64,000 nt of DNA from Epiperipatus broadwayi (Eukaryota > Onychophora > Udeonychophora > Euonychophora > Peripatidae): contig JAQFVV010000283.1 in NCBI GenBank assembly GCA_028023455.1, positions 806,001-870,000 on the forward strand. The letters are read 5' to 3'. Under the pieces are notes generated by a model. The model was not told where the DNA came from and searched no databases. It worked only from the letters and a program-made list of their open reading frames with translations. How positions within the stretch are numbered: the first letter of the stretch is position 1; each line of letters opens with the position of its first letter. Position numbers and translations under genes: made by a program. This document shows positions 11,001 to 22,400 of this stretch, piece by piece.

Positions 11001-12816
11001 ACCTTGTTTTCAGTGAATTTGAAAATCTGCTGAATAAGTTTTCCAACTGAAGAAACTGTAACTCATACTGTAACCAAACACATATTGACTAATACACCTT
11101 ACAATTTTCTGTCATAAATTTCATTCAGAAATCTAATTGGTTTTCTTTCAGTGTTGCAAATTATCTTCTTTTAATTAAAAGATTTTATTCATTAAGTCTT
11201 TTGCCAGATCTTTTCCATATGCATTTATGAGTTTTGTGCTGAGGTAACCATCATTTAAGTTTTCTAAATTTAAAATGGGTGAGAATAATTCAAATATAAT
11301 ATGTTTTGCTTCAAATTTTGTATTTAAAAGTTCTGAAATCTTGTTTCATGTTCTATATTTAAATTTCTTGGTATTTGGGAAATTGATTTTATTTCTATTG
11401 CACCACCAACTACTTTTACTTCTTAATCAAAACCTTTTCCCTCATGTATATGCTGCATCTCTAATACCATATCTCTTAAAAGTAAGTCTCAATATCAAGG
11501 ATATTCCTTTATATAACAACATTCTTATTGTCAATATCTACTAATATGTTGTGCTGAATCAGATCAGAAATAATTTTCAGGTTTTTAGATGTGCTCAGTG
11601 CTGAAAGAATTAATCCTGTAAATATCTCTTGAAAAATAGCATCTACCACAGCAGGTGTGCCAGGACACATAGTTTGAATTTTTTTACTTTATCTTATTTC
11701 TGAATTGTAGAGATAATGTTATATTTTTTCAATACTTCCCAGCATGCAAGACTGTGAGTGAACAAATATTTTTTAAAAAAAATGTTAGAATATCAGTTTT
11801 TTTTTTTTTTTTGCAATATTGACTCATATGTGATTCCATAAATATGCTCCATAAGAAGAAAACAAAGCACTTTTTTTAAAGTAAGGGAGAAGTAGCTCCA
11901 TTTATTTTGTCAGGCATTTATTCCATTATTGAAACCAACAATCTTGGAGAAGTGTTGTTCTTTTCTAGCGTTGCAAGTATTTCTTGAATTATTTTTCTCT
12001 AGTTTTGTCAATAAACTTTATGAACTCAATAAAACATTCACTTTGAACTTGTTTGGTTATTGATTTTGGCAATATACATTTTAGAATTAGGTTATTTTGT
12101 TTATTATGAGAAATATCTGACATGGCTTCCAGTCTTACAAATATGACTGATATCATTAAAAGAATCGAGAGACTAAAATCGAGCTGTGCTGAATATATTT
12201 CTAGAAGAGATAGAAATAAATGGACAGCTAAAGTATTAATTGGATTCTAAGATATTTTAAAAGACTTAGATGGTTAGTTAAAATAGAGAAGTTTGCAAGA
12301 GTCTAGAGATAAGAGAAACTAGTATTGAATTTAGGGAGATTTTTATCCGGCAGCGGATCAATAATGATAAAAATCATGAGTATTTACAATTTTTCTGTAA
12401 AAAATGACATCTCTTCTTTAGTCCACAATGATTTGGAAAACTTTTTCTGCACAAAGGTCAATAAAATTATTTTGAGAATATTGTACCAAATAATGTCTAT
12501 AATCTTTCAGACTTTTACCATCTTACAGATTTTATTGAACTTTGATGAATTGCTTCAAATATTCGTAACAAATGCCAATATTTGCATTTTTTCCTTGGAA
12601 AATTAAATCTGTGGATGATAAAAATAACATTTTGTCTGCAATCCATTGCAGAAGTGTTCTTCATTTAATCATCTGACATTGAGTTTGCAATTGTAAGACT
12701 ATTGATTCCATGTCTTTTTAATGACAGCAAAAGAAATTTTCAAGCCAAATATTGTTTGCAATGTTCAGCACTACTTTCTTGAGAAGGTAGAATCTCATAC
12801 AACATGAATATAGCAG
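11001..12816. other. Spacer, no recognised gene
   Basis: AT-rich. Plus-strand frames at 11275-11544 and 12325-12606 are hydrophobic and low in complexity. The minus strand around 12330-12700 reads like decayed coding sequence but shows no motif I can name. Confidence 0.35.
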
Positions 12817-12914
12817 TCAAGCATTGGTGGCTGAGTGGTTAGCGCAGCTTTCTTACAAGCAGTTGTCCTGGGACTTGCTTCCCGGCCAACACTTTGACAC
12901 ATTAAAAAAAAAAC
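12817..12914 (+). mobile_element. tRNA-like SINE (family A)
   Basis: GGTGGCTGAGTGGTTAGCGC fits a tRNA A box, TTACAAGCAGTTGTCC is family-specific, and GCTTCCCGGCC resembles a B box. A poly(A) tail follows at 12904-12913. There are four other copies (14021, 21163, 31140, 31301). The element depends on LINE proteins for movement. Confidence 0.75.
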
Positions 12915-13645
12915 ATTTATATAGCAAATAATATTTGCTTAAAAGGCATGAAATCAACAGACTTAAAATGTGAATTTAATATGAGATGACTAAATGGACC
13001 GTATTTAGATATAGTGTTATTTTTACCATCCAGAAGTTTTGCTTTTCAAAAAGAGAACATAATTATTGGAGCTGTTTATAACTTTCAAGAATTTCAAAAT
13101 ATTTATAAGTAATTGCCAAGAGATTTTAATACTAGAGAATTTCAAAATTTTTGGTTCTACAATAGTTTTTATTATCTATTGTTTTTTATCAGAGTTTTGC
13201 TATGGTCTGCAACTGAAATATCAACATATTTTGTTTTTTTACTGTCCCTCTTTTCTTAGTTTTCTAGCTTACCTAGTTTACTTTAGCTGCAATAGGTTCA
13301 CATGTACAAGTCTTTTTTCCTTTGACTGGTTTTTGAGCTTAGGAATTGATTTGATATTGATTTTTTTGGACTATAATTATAATAATCCTCACAATGATTA
13401 ATATCAGCTAGTAAATTATTTTCCTTTTTAGATTTGAAAAATTTAGTTATGGATTGAGACCTAGTTTAATTCTTTCAGTTTTTTTTTCAGATTTAAGTTT
13501 CCTTTTCGAAGCATGAACTTATGTTTGTAATCTGAATCAGGTATAGAGATTTTACATTTTTTATAATTTGAAAAAAAAAAATGTTTGTTAAAAAAAACTT
13601 TTCCATATATCATAATTGACACTGTTACTTTGCAAGTTAATGACA
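12915..13645. other. Spacer
   Basis: A 111-codon plus-strand frame (13066-13401) is F/I/L/Y-rich and resembles nothing I know. No repeats were recognised. Confidence 0.4.
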
Positions 13646-13649
13646 AATA

Positions 13650-14517
13650 TATGAGGGATATCCAAAAATATCCAGAATCATTCTATGGAGGGTGAGTGTG
13701 TTGTAGTTCAGTTTCTGCCGCTAGATGTCTCTGCACAGACCACTGCATCAGTCTTCTGGGCATTATTATTGAACGAAACCATGGTAATGCATAGTAAATG
13801 TTTTTGCTAAATATGTCTCACTTATTTGTTGATTTTTGTAATGGATGACCCAATTTACAAACAAGCTGATCAAGGGAAAACAGGAATTTACAAGTGTTTT
13901 AATGGAAGTGTCAAACTCACCACATTCCAGAAAAGTGTGGTGAATGAAAGTCCAGTGATAAGAAGATGCAGACATTTTTTTCATGGAAATAACATCATTC
14001 ACTCCAAATTTGTTTATAACCTTTTTTTTCATGTATCAAAGCATCGGCCGAGAAGTGAACACACAAACCTGGGACAATTGCTTGTAAGGCAGCTGTGCTG
14101 ACCACTCAGCCACCAATACTTATTTTATCTAAAAGTTCTGAAACATTTGATTGATGTGGTAAAATGAAATTTGTGGCAAAGGGGATAGCAAATTTCATCA
14201 CAATAATGTGCCAGCACCCAAAGCCAATAACATGAAACAATTTTTAATTAAAAAAATAGCATGACCCAGCTTATCTATTGGCCATATTCACCTGATCTCA
14301 TCCATGTGACTTCTTTTTATTTCTCTGGATGAGAAAAATCTCTTAAAAAAAGTTTTGCAAACTTGGGAGAGTTTCAGAAATAAAAGTGAAAAACATGTTT
14401 AAGCTAGTGCATTGCATCAAATGGGTAGTACTTTGAAGAAGATTCAATTTGTAACACCTAAAAATAAATGCACTATCTTTTATTTCAAACTTCCAGTTTT
14501 TTGAGTACCCCTCACAT
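13650..14517 (+). mobile_element. Decayed Tc1/mariner-type transposon
   Basis: Terminal inverted repeats of about 28 bp are visible: TGAGGGATATCCAAAAATA on the left and the complement of TGAGGGGTACTCAAAAAACT on the right, each next to a TA dinucleotide, the usual mariner target. The interior encodes broken transposase. HHNNVPAPKA (14196-14240) and YSPDL (14285-14299) correspond to the HxNAxxH and YSPDLxPxDF region around the second catalytic aspartate. Stops and frameshifts are frequent, and the aspartate context after YSPDL is altered. At about 0.87 kb, including a 100 bp nested SINE, it is shorter than the usual 1.2-1.3 kb, so internal DNA has been lost. Confidence 0.75.
14021..14122 (-). 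mobile_element. SINE family A nested in the mariner relic
   Basis: Minus-strand copy with poly(T), the complement of its tail, at 14022-14029, GCATCGGCCG, ACAATTGCTTGTAAGGCAG and the A-box complement CCACTCAGCCACC. It inserted after the mariner element was in place. Confidence 0.75.
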
Positions 14518-14984
14518 AAACTAGGTTTGATGCAAAGTGTCACCTCAGTCAATTTTGAGATAAAATATAGCCTTTGTGCTATTCAGATATTAATCCAAAT
14601 TGTTGGTGTAAATATTTAATTTAAATAAAAATAAGATGGAATGGATGACTAAACGGAACTTAAAAGTCTGGGTTCAAATCCCTTTAATTATATCAAGATT
14701 ATCTATATATTCTACACTTGTACTTCAATATTAAATAATAAAAATAAATTAATTCTTATTTTGCTTGCAGGAGAAATAAAACGTTTATTTTCTCTTACTC
14801 ACCAAACAAAACAGTTTTAATTTTACACAGATTATTCTCAAAACTTAGTAAAAATCTTCAGTCTAAATTAACTTTATCAACTTATTAAACCTAAAGGAAC
14901 TGCTTTATATATCGAATTTTTTTTATCAAGAAATTTTATTGTGAGCTCAAAGAATTGAATTATAGCAATAACAGAGTTATGTTG
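14518..14984. other. Spacer
   Basis: AT-rich, nothing recognised. Confidence 0.5.
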
Positions 14985-15420
14985 TTAACAGACACTATAA
15001 TAAAGGTTACATAACCCAATACGAACTGTCTCAGCGTAAAATATCAACTGTTCAATCACAAATTGTTCATTGCTACAAGGCTCCATGTAGCATTGTAAAT
15101 GTGTGTTGTTTTTCATCTTTGTTTCTGATGGCCTGAAGTTTTGCCAGAAGTCATTTCTTATGGTCAACCAAGGTATGGCCATAAATGAGTGTGCACCTAG
15201 TTGACCAATAGGCAAACAGCAGAAATGTTATGATTCTTATGGATGGAAAGATCCCATTGGATATACTAGAAATCAGTCTGGTGAGGAGAGGCATTCTAGT
15301 TTTGTATATGGATGCAATAAAGTTTCTGTCCCATTGGAGTGATGTACAATAATGGCTCAGAATATGTATATTGTGTCATCATTCTGTTTACATAAAGGGC
15401 AGACTGGGTCCAAGCATGAA
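14985..15420 (-). pseudogene. LINE C-terminal fragment
   Basis: The minus strand translates, with frameshifts, to PVCPLCKQNDDTIYIF, matching the CPLC...D....H cluster found at the end of many LINE reverse transcriptases. A 76-codon frame (14985-15215) carries PIGQLGAHSFMAIPWLTIRN and FWQNFRPSETK. No reverse transcriptase core precedes it. The zinc-cluster histidine is lost, so the copy is dead. The clade is unknown and the call rests mainly on the cysteine pattern. Confidence 0.4.
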
Positions 15421-16061
15421 AACCTTCTATGATATTTGACATTTCACATCACTTATTCAACAAGTAAATTAATCTCAATAGTAGTTTATTAAAATTATTG
15501 TCAACCAGAAAAGCAGAAATTGTAAGAATGAACATTGTGTTTAGAAGTTGATCTTTTTGAGGGTATTCATCCAAAATCAGTCAAATTTTCAAAATAAACA
15601 TTAAAAATCAATAGTAATATGTAATAAACTTCTCTCAAAATAACAAAAAACATTTTACAAATATGTAAAATTCTTATTTTTTTTCAATAAACGATCAATA
15701 ATTCTAAGTGGTGCTGAAAATCTTATATAGGTCAAACCTTCAATGATTATGCAAATTTTGGTCTGGTTTAACAATTAAGTTCATTTATTTAAAAAAATCG
15801 ATAGGCATATTGTTTCACATATATTTAACTAAAAAAATATCTGGACCCTGTTTAAATTATGTCTTATTATGTGTATTAAACATCATGTGTGGATTTATAT
15901 GGTGTTGAAAATCTATAAGATGATATAGATTAATGAAATTTTATAGCTGATTGTCTGAACAATAATTTTGCCACTAGATGCCAACAATGTTGTGTTGTTA
16001 TTTGAATCATTCAGCCATTTTGTAGTTATAATGTGAACATGCCTGTCTAATATATATCATT
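15421..16061. other. Spacer
   Basis: AT-rich, nothing recognised. Confidence 0.5.
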
Positions 16062-16460
16062 GGCTGTTATTGATATTAATATTGTTTAAGTGTTGACTGC
16101 TTTTCTATATTTACATTAATACCTATTTAGCCTTGAACATTATTAGCTTTATTATTAACCAGGTAATATATAGTTGGAGTGCAGTCTGAAAGTTATAATT
16201 GACTATTTAGTAGTCCGCTTTCAGAACAGGTGTTTACCTGTTTAATGAGGTTTATTTAAACTTCTTTGAATTAATGACTTTATTCTTTGTAGTCAAGTTG
16301 CAATCTCTAATATCTGTATAAACATATTAGACCATATGCAAAGGTGGATTTCCACCTTTATTATTTAAAGAAAGTTGCCTTGACAACAGATTGAAAATGT
16401 TGATTGTTACTAATATTGTTAAAGTGTTGACTGTTTTCCTGTATTTAAATTTATCATAAG
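16062..16460 (+). repeat. F1 palindromic-family copy
   Basis: The segment ATATTGTTTAAGTGTTGACTG occurs near 16081 and again, slightly changed, near 16420. The middle carries GTTTACCTGTTTAATGAGG, GTCAAGTTGCAATCTCTAAT and a small hairpin GGTGGATTTCCACC. Further copies lie at 10815, 44690, 45430, 47089 and 53310. No protein is encoded. Confidence 0.7.
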
Positions 16461-18139
16461 TAATTTTTTAGCTTTGTAAATTCCCACAGCATTCTCCATA
16501 CTGTCATAATAATGTGTAGTATTTAGACTACCTATGTTAGACTGGCAAGACTTTAGTGAGATTTATTATTACAATGTAGTTTCTTTGTTTCATCCATGTA
16601 ACAGTGGGGTCATGATATCTACTATGTTTTATTTCAAGCCCTCTTCATATATGTAGTGTGTAATAGCTCATGTTTCATAAGCTTTAATAAAAGTAGAATA
16701 TGTATTCTTTATTGAATTGGGTATACCACTTTTCAATATACACATATATGTAATATAGCTGCTTTTCTATGAGTATAATATGTATGTATATATAAAGATT
16801 ATAGTAAAACAAAATTTAAAAAAATAATAAGGTAGTTAGTAATATTAAATTGAGGAAGCAAATTTATATATTTACTACATGAATTAGCTCAGTTGCATTT
16901 ACTCAAAAAATAAAAGTATTAAATTATTGCATCATATTTTTACTTTTTTGCTTTTCTATAAAAACTTTTTCTTTTTTATAGAAACAAGCTATGACTTCTC
17001 TAACTGTTTTGATGTTTTTAAATCAGAATTTATACAATCACTGTTAGTTGTTGTTACCTATTTCAGATATTTAAACTCTTCAAATTTTCAGCTTCCTGAC
17101 ATAATATAAGAATGATTTACAGTTCTTTGTTCCTACAACTACTAAATCAATAACTTTCATTTTATCACTCATGAAAGATTCTTTATGAACTTTAATTCAT
17201 TTCATAAAACTTTTAACTTTACACTTACAAAACATTTTATCATGCATAATATTTTCTACATCAAATTCAGAAAGTATAATAAAGTGCATAGTGAAATGAG
17301 AGAATCATTATTAACAAATACAAACACGATGGCATTCATGAGATGGAAGAATGGTTGCTGCTATATAAAGTTTTATTAAATTTACAAATTTTAATGGTTT
17401 TACTTTTTCTTATTTACATTTTTTTGAGGGGAAGGAGCAACATATAAATGAAATAGTACATATTGAAAGTATACATTGTATTTCACTGTACATAGATTTC
17501 CTGACATCTGAATTTATTTTTCTGGAATAAACTATATTGTTATTCAAATGTCAACCTACCCATTTGAATAATTTCACAAATAGCTAATAATAGAATATTC
17601 TCAGTGAAAAGTTTTATCAATACATTATCAGCATACTCTCATGTACTCATCTTATTTAATCTTAATTATTTAGTTTTTCAAAAGAAATTGAAATTATGAT
17701 TTTAATTTTGGCATGCCTAACCATAGTATTATTTTTGCAATAAAATTTTAACAACCATAAAGCATATTTTAACTCACTATTGTAACAGAATGGACAAAGG
17801 GTGTTCATGGGGAGGTGCCATGAGGTGATGGGAAGCATCCCAAACCAGCATACAAATAAATAAAATTAATAAGAGCAGAGAACCAGCATTGGAAGTAAAT
17901 AATAATCATAATAATGTAGCATGATAATGCCACCATTAATCAAATTAACAGTCATCCACTGTGACTGGATTTAAAAAAGATGCATTGATTATTTTCTATC
18001 TAATCCCAAACTTAGAGCATAATATAAAAGCAATTATCAACCAATGCATTCTTAAGGTTTTCATTTCATTATAAATATTTATCATTTTAATGATTTGAAA
18101 ATATAATTTTTCCTTTAATTTTATAATAAATTTTATTTT
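16461..18139. other. Spacer
   Basis: 1.7 kb AT-rich DNA. Frames at 16927-17109 and 17185-17379 are low-complexity. A slightly GC-richer patch near 17800-17850 was not identified. Confidence 0.4.
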
Positions 18140-18425
18140 AAGATATACTGACCACATTGAAAAAATTAAGTCTGAAGTGAGTTGGGTTGGACATATTGCT
18201 AAAAGAGATGATAATAGGCAGACAATTGAAATCTTAAACTGGATTTCAAGAGATTGTAAAAGACACAGAAAGAGACCACATGTGAGATGGAAGGATGAAA
18301 TAAGAAAGTGTACAAGGGTGATGCGGAGAAGAGAAGCTAAAAATCGGAGAAGATTGATTGAACTTGGAGAGGCCTTCATCCTGCAGTGGACTGATAATGG
18401 TTGATGATGATGATGATGATAGAAG
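18140..18425 (+). pseudogene. RTE-type LINE 3' end (plus)
   Basis: The frame 18177-18404 is the C-terminus of the RTE ORF: WVGHIAKRDDNR, LNWISRDCKRHRKRPHVRW, then LGEAFILQWTDNG and stop. These match the reverse complement of the minus copies at 2447, 19274, 33760 and 35560. It ends in (GATGAT)n, the normal tail. The ATG is an internal methionine; everything upstream is lost by 5' truncation. This C-terminal frame is the least damaged of the five copies. Confidence 0.85.
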
Positions 18426-19273
18426 CCAGGCTAGTCATATGTAAACCATATAAATAAACTTTAAACAATTTTTAATTTAAAAAAGTGCTTACGAAAGTGT
18501 TTCATCATTTACTTTTATGCAAGTTTCTTATCAATTTGCCATGAAGGATTAAGAGGAAATGTGTATTTTCTTTTGAAGGTGTTCTTTGGTGGTTGAAGTC
18601 AATATGAAACTTAAATAAATTTTATTTTTGGCATCACCTGAAACTTTCAAGAGTATTTTGATTGTCAATATTAATATAACTCAATTTGAATAATTTTGTT
18701 TGCTGATCTGTTGATTTCCTTTGCTTTTGTTCAAAGAAACATCTTCATTTTAGATAATCACATTTCATGGTTTGTAAATTTTATAAGCAAATTTCCTTGG
18801 AGTATTAAATTTTAGAAAAAAGTAAAACAGAGATGCATACACAAAAAGAAGGACAACTGAAATCAGCTGGTCATTTTCTGGATAATTAATATACTTCTTT
18901 GTTGCTATTCTACACATGAAATATTTAAAATTGCAGATTGCCTGGAGGAAATTTTACATGAAATTTATATTAGTTTTTAGAAGGGTTTTTTTTTTTGCCT
19001 AGTAATATCAATTGATAGCTTTTTTAATTCTCAATAAGATTTGTTTTAACGCAAGACATGTGCTAGATTAAATATTCCGTTATAAAATAAAGTTATTTAA
19101 TAACAACGTACAAGATATATGTTATAAACATTGAAATATTATTTTATTGGTAATTACTCTATTTCGTTTTTTATCATTAGAACTTTGCCTTTATTTATAT
19201 TGATAATAGATTTTAATGATTTGAAATTGAAGTTTAATTTGTTACATTTTAATTTATTCTATAATTATAAATA
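18426..19273. other. Spacer
   Basis: AT-rich, nothing recognised. Confidence 0.5.
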
Positions 19274-19740
19274 ATCTCAGTCATCATCATCAACCAATAT
19301 CAATACACTGCAGGATGAAGGTCTCTCCAAATTCAATCCATCTTCTCCGATCTTTAGCTTCTTTTCTCATCATCACCCCTGCACACTTTCTTATTTCATC
19401 CATCCATCTCACATGTGGTCTCTTTCTGGGTCTTTTACAATCTCTTGGAATCCAGTTTAAGATTTCAATTGTCCATCTATTATCATCTCTTCTAGCAATA
19501 TGTTCAGCCCAACTATTCAGTCTTTTAATTTTTTCATAAGGTCAATAATACCTGTTTGTTCTCTTACCTATATATTGCGTTTTCAATCTCTTCTTGTTAC
19601 TCCCAACATGCATCTCTCCATACTTCTTTGAGTGGTCTGAAGTCTCTGTATTGCTTTTCTATTAAGTGTCCAAGTCTCAGATCCATAAGTAAGAACTGGT
19701 AAAACACATTTATTAAAAGCCTTCCTTTTCAAACACATCT
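19274..19740 (-). pseudogene. RTE-type LINE 3' end (minus)
   Basis: Begins at the tail (TCATCATCATCAACCAATAT) and runs through the complement of the GEAF...QWTDNG coding end and the preceding basic region, to about CTTCCTTTTCAAACACATC, where it is truncated. It is non-coding because of frameshifts. Confidence 0.8.
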
Positions 19741-20334
19741 CAGTACAAGTCTATAAATGCATGCACCCACACATTTTTACAAGAAAGCATTTATATTTTT
19801 GTATATAAATAAGAATGTATTGATATTACTTTAAATGTTGAAATCTTTTTCTGTTTAGTTAAATTAATTTGCTTTACCATGACTCTTTAATTGAGACTAC
19901 GCTTATTTTTTTCAAACAGGTGTATTTGCGTAAGATATCCCAACCAGTGATATATGTCTAAACTAAATTTTCACTATCAATATTATTTCAATAAATATAT
20001 AAATTTGCCAATAACTTACGTATAAATAACAATAGAAAAACAATAAATTTTAGTATATATATATTTATAACAAAAAATACAATTACCACTACTAAAATAG
20101 AAGTGTAAACCCATGGTTTGCATCAAATGAGAGATAGAAATCAATTAAATAAATTCTATATATGTGTATGTTTTTATATTTTTATTGCTAATAATTATAA
20201 TATATAGAAGATATTTAAGAAACGAATGTAATAAAGTTAAGATTGTTTGTTGGAAGATGTTTAAGATAAGAGATATTTAAATTTTGTTATATTATTATGG
20301 AATATTTGTATTTATTGTTTTTTTATGTATTTTT
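19741..20334. other. Spacer
   Basis: AT-rich, nothing recognised. Confidence 0.5.
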
Positions 20335-20480
20335 TAGTTGTTCCTTGATAAAGTCTATAAATTAATATAGTCGAAATGTTGGAATCTATTATTGTATATT
20401 ATAATAGTTCATATTATAATAAATCAGGATTTATAAAGAAGTTTGTGTGTGGTTTGTTGTATATATATTGAAATTATAAT
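20335..20480 (+). repeat. Penelope-like 3' terminus with hairpin
   Basis: Contains TTGATAAAGTCTATA, a 6 bp loop and TATAGTCGAAATGTTGG: a stem capped by a loop and followed by GAAA. The same TGA-AAG-stem-TCGAAA order is seen in the inverted-end elements elsewhere in the window. No coding sequence is attached. Confidence 0.4.
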
Positions 20481-21162
20481 ATAATACTAAATCATCTAAG
20501 AAAGATTTAGTTATTATATTGAATGAAATTAATGGGATATTTTTAAAATAGAAGATTGTGTTTGTTATTTTTTAATTTATTTGCTAATAATTATATATAG
20601 CATGTCAGAATATGTATTTTACTCATAAAAAATGCCTGCTATTATATATTATGTAATAATAGAGAAAACTATTATCCGAAAAGTAATAAACATTTGTTAT
20701 AAATTTATCTTTACTATTTAGATATAGCAAACATTGATTTTTATGTCACATTCGTCGGATAAAATATCAAAAAAGAAAAATAAGCCTGGCTATTGTAAAG
20801 AAGATTATCTAAGTTCTTTTATTTTTTATATATCTAAACTGTAGTAATAAGAATAAATCCTATGCAAGATAAAAATAAAAAGAAGTAAAAATAATATAAT
20901 ATTTTATAACCATTTACTAAAAACTTTTTTATTATGATTTTAAATAAATAGATAAACAAAAAATTGTAAAGCAGGCACATGAAAATTAACAAATATATTT
21001 ACCCAAGTGAAGGTATTGCTAAACTATATTGTATTTTATCAAACTCAAAATAAATATTTAAGACTAGCATGCTTAATATGTTCAACACAGAAAGCAATCA
21101 TTGATTAGTGAGGCATAAGAATTGTGTGAATGCGAAGCTAGAGGGACAACAACTGTTAGAAC
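20481..21162. other. Spacer
   Basis: AT-rich, nothing recognised. Confidence 0.5.
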
Positions 21163-21267
21163 GTCAAGCATTGGTGGTCGAGAGGTCAGTGACAGCTGCT
21201 TTACAAGCAGTTGTCCCGGGTTAGCGGGTTTGCTTTTCGGCTGATGCTATGACCCATGAGAAAAAAA
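21163..21267 (+). mobile_element. SINE family A
   Basis: GCATTGGTGGTCGAGAGGTC, TTTACAAGCAGTTGTCCCGG and GGGTTTGCTTTTCGGC (B-box-like) are followed by ATGACCCATGAG and poly(A). Confidence 0.75.
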
Positions 21268-21764
21268 CAACTGTTAGAAAGACAGTATAAAAAGTTGATA
21301 TTAGAAATACTCTAGTAAATTTAAACTATATTTTTTCCGATCATTTTAAAATATTAATAGATTTTCAAAATAGCTTGAACTTAGATGAAAACTATAAAAA
21401 GACAGTTGGCACTCTACTAAAACTTCTACATAGATAGCTGGTGCAAAAAAGCAACTATTCCCAGTAAATTTCAGCTGAGACAAAGCAGCATATGGAAAAA
21501 AAGTAATAAAAATATTTAAAACTGCTTCATTGAATAGAATTGAACTCTATGTAATGATATGAAGAATTAATGATGACATGGGAAAATTAAGTATGAAATG
21601 TCAAAGAAATCTTCAGGTAAAAACAAAATTCTCAAAAACAAACATGTGATATGTTGGACTATTTCTATCATCTATGTGTGAATGTTGAATGTATAGAAAA
21701 TGTCATGTTATTCTAGGCAATAAAATGGCCATGTACTATATTATTATCATTAATGAGTAATTGA
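21268..21764. other. Spacer
   Basis: AT-rich, nothing recognised. Confidence 0.5.
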
Positions 21765-21895
21765 ATGATTTTATTGCTCAGGAGTTCATAAAAGTTTCAA
21801 GCCCTGGAAGTGACAGTGATGGGGTCAGAGTCCATGGACCTTGATTTGCAGAGTTGGTCGTCCATCATTGCATTAAACTATTTAACATTTCTGTA
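21765..21895 (-). mobile_element. SINE family B, diverged
   Basis: Shares GGAGTTCATAAAAGTTT and CCTGGAAGT with the copy at 33290-33420, and the start with the copy at 8278. The promoter boxes are poorly preserved. Confidence 0.45.
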
Positions 21896-22349
21896 GCAAA
21901 AGTGGTGGAATTAAATATATCTATTTAATTTGTTTTTTTAACCCAGTTGTGAACAAATAACAATTATTAATACTTTAACCAAATTTATCTTCTTTAATAT
22001 GTAGTGAATAAAATCTTTGAGATATGTTAAATTTAGTTATGTCTTGGGAATATGTATAATAAAGATTAAACTCATCATTTTTCAAATAAAGAAAAACAAT
22101 CTTATGAAGAAACTTCTGTTTTCTTTACTGTATTAAAATCTTCATTATGTTTTACAAATTAATATTATTAGCAAAAATATTTTAAATTGATTTGTTTTAT
22201 TAATTTTAAATAATTTATATCTTGTCATTTCATTATAAAAATACTCTTATTTTGTGAAAATATTATTTAATTTTTACATTGCTTATATTAAACACATCTC
22301 TAAACCATTTATGTCTTTGCACTTTTTACAATTCCATGTCATTAAATTG

Positions 22350-22400
22350 TGTGGAAATTTCAACCACCTTGTAGACTTCTTCAGATCATTGTGAAAAATG
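22350..22400 (-). repeat. Penelope-like terminus motif (minus)
   Basis: The minus strand reads GATCTGAAGAAGTCTACAAG, then GTGGTTGAAATTTCC. This is the same GAAGA-stem-GAAA arrangement as at 4983-5015. No partner was found. Confidence 0.35.

Noticed and set aside
13066-13401. 111-codon hydrophobic plus-strand frame
   Set aside because: F/I/L/Y composition is expected from T-rich DNA. No domain, signal or conserved motif is apparent.
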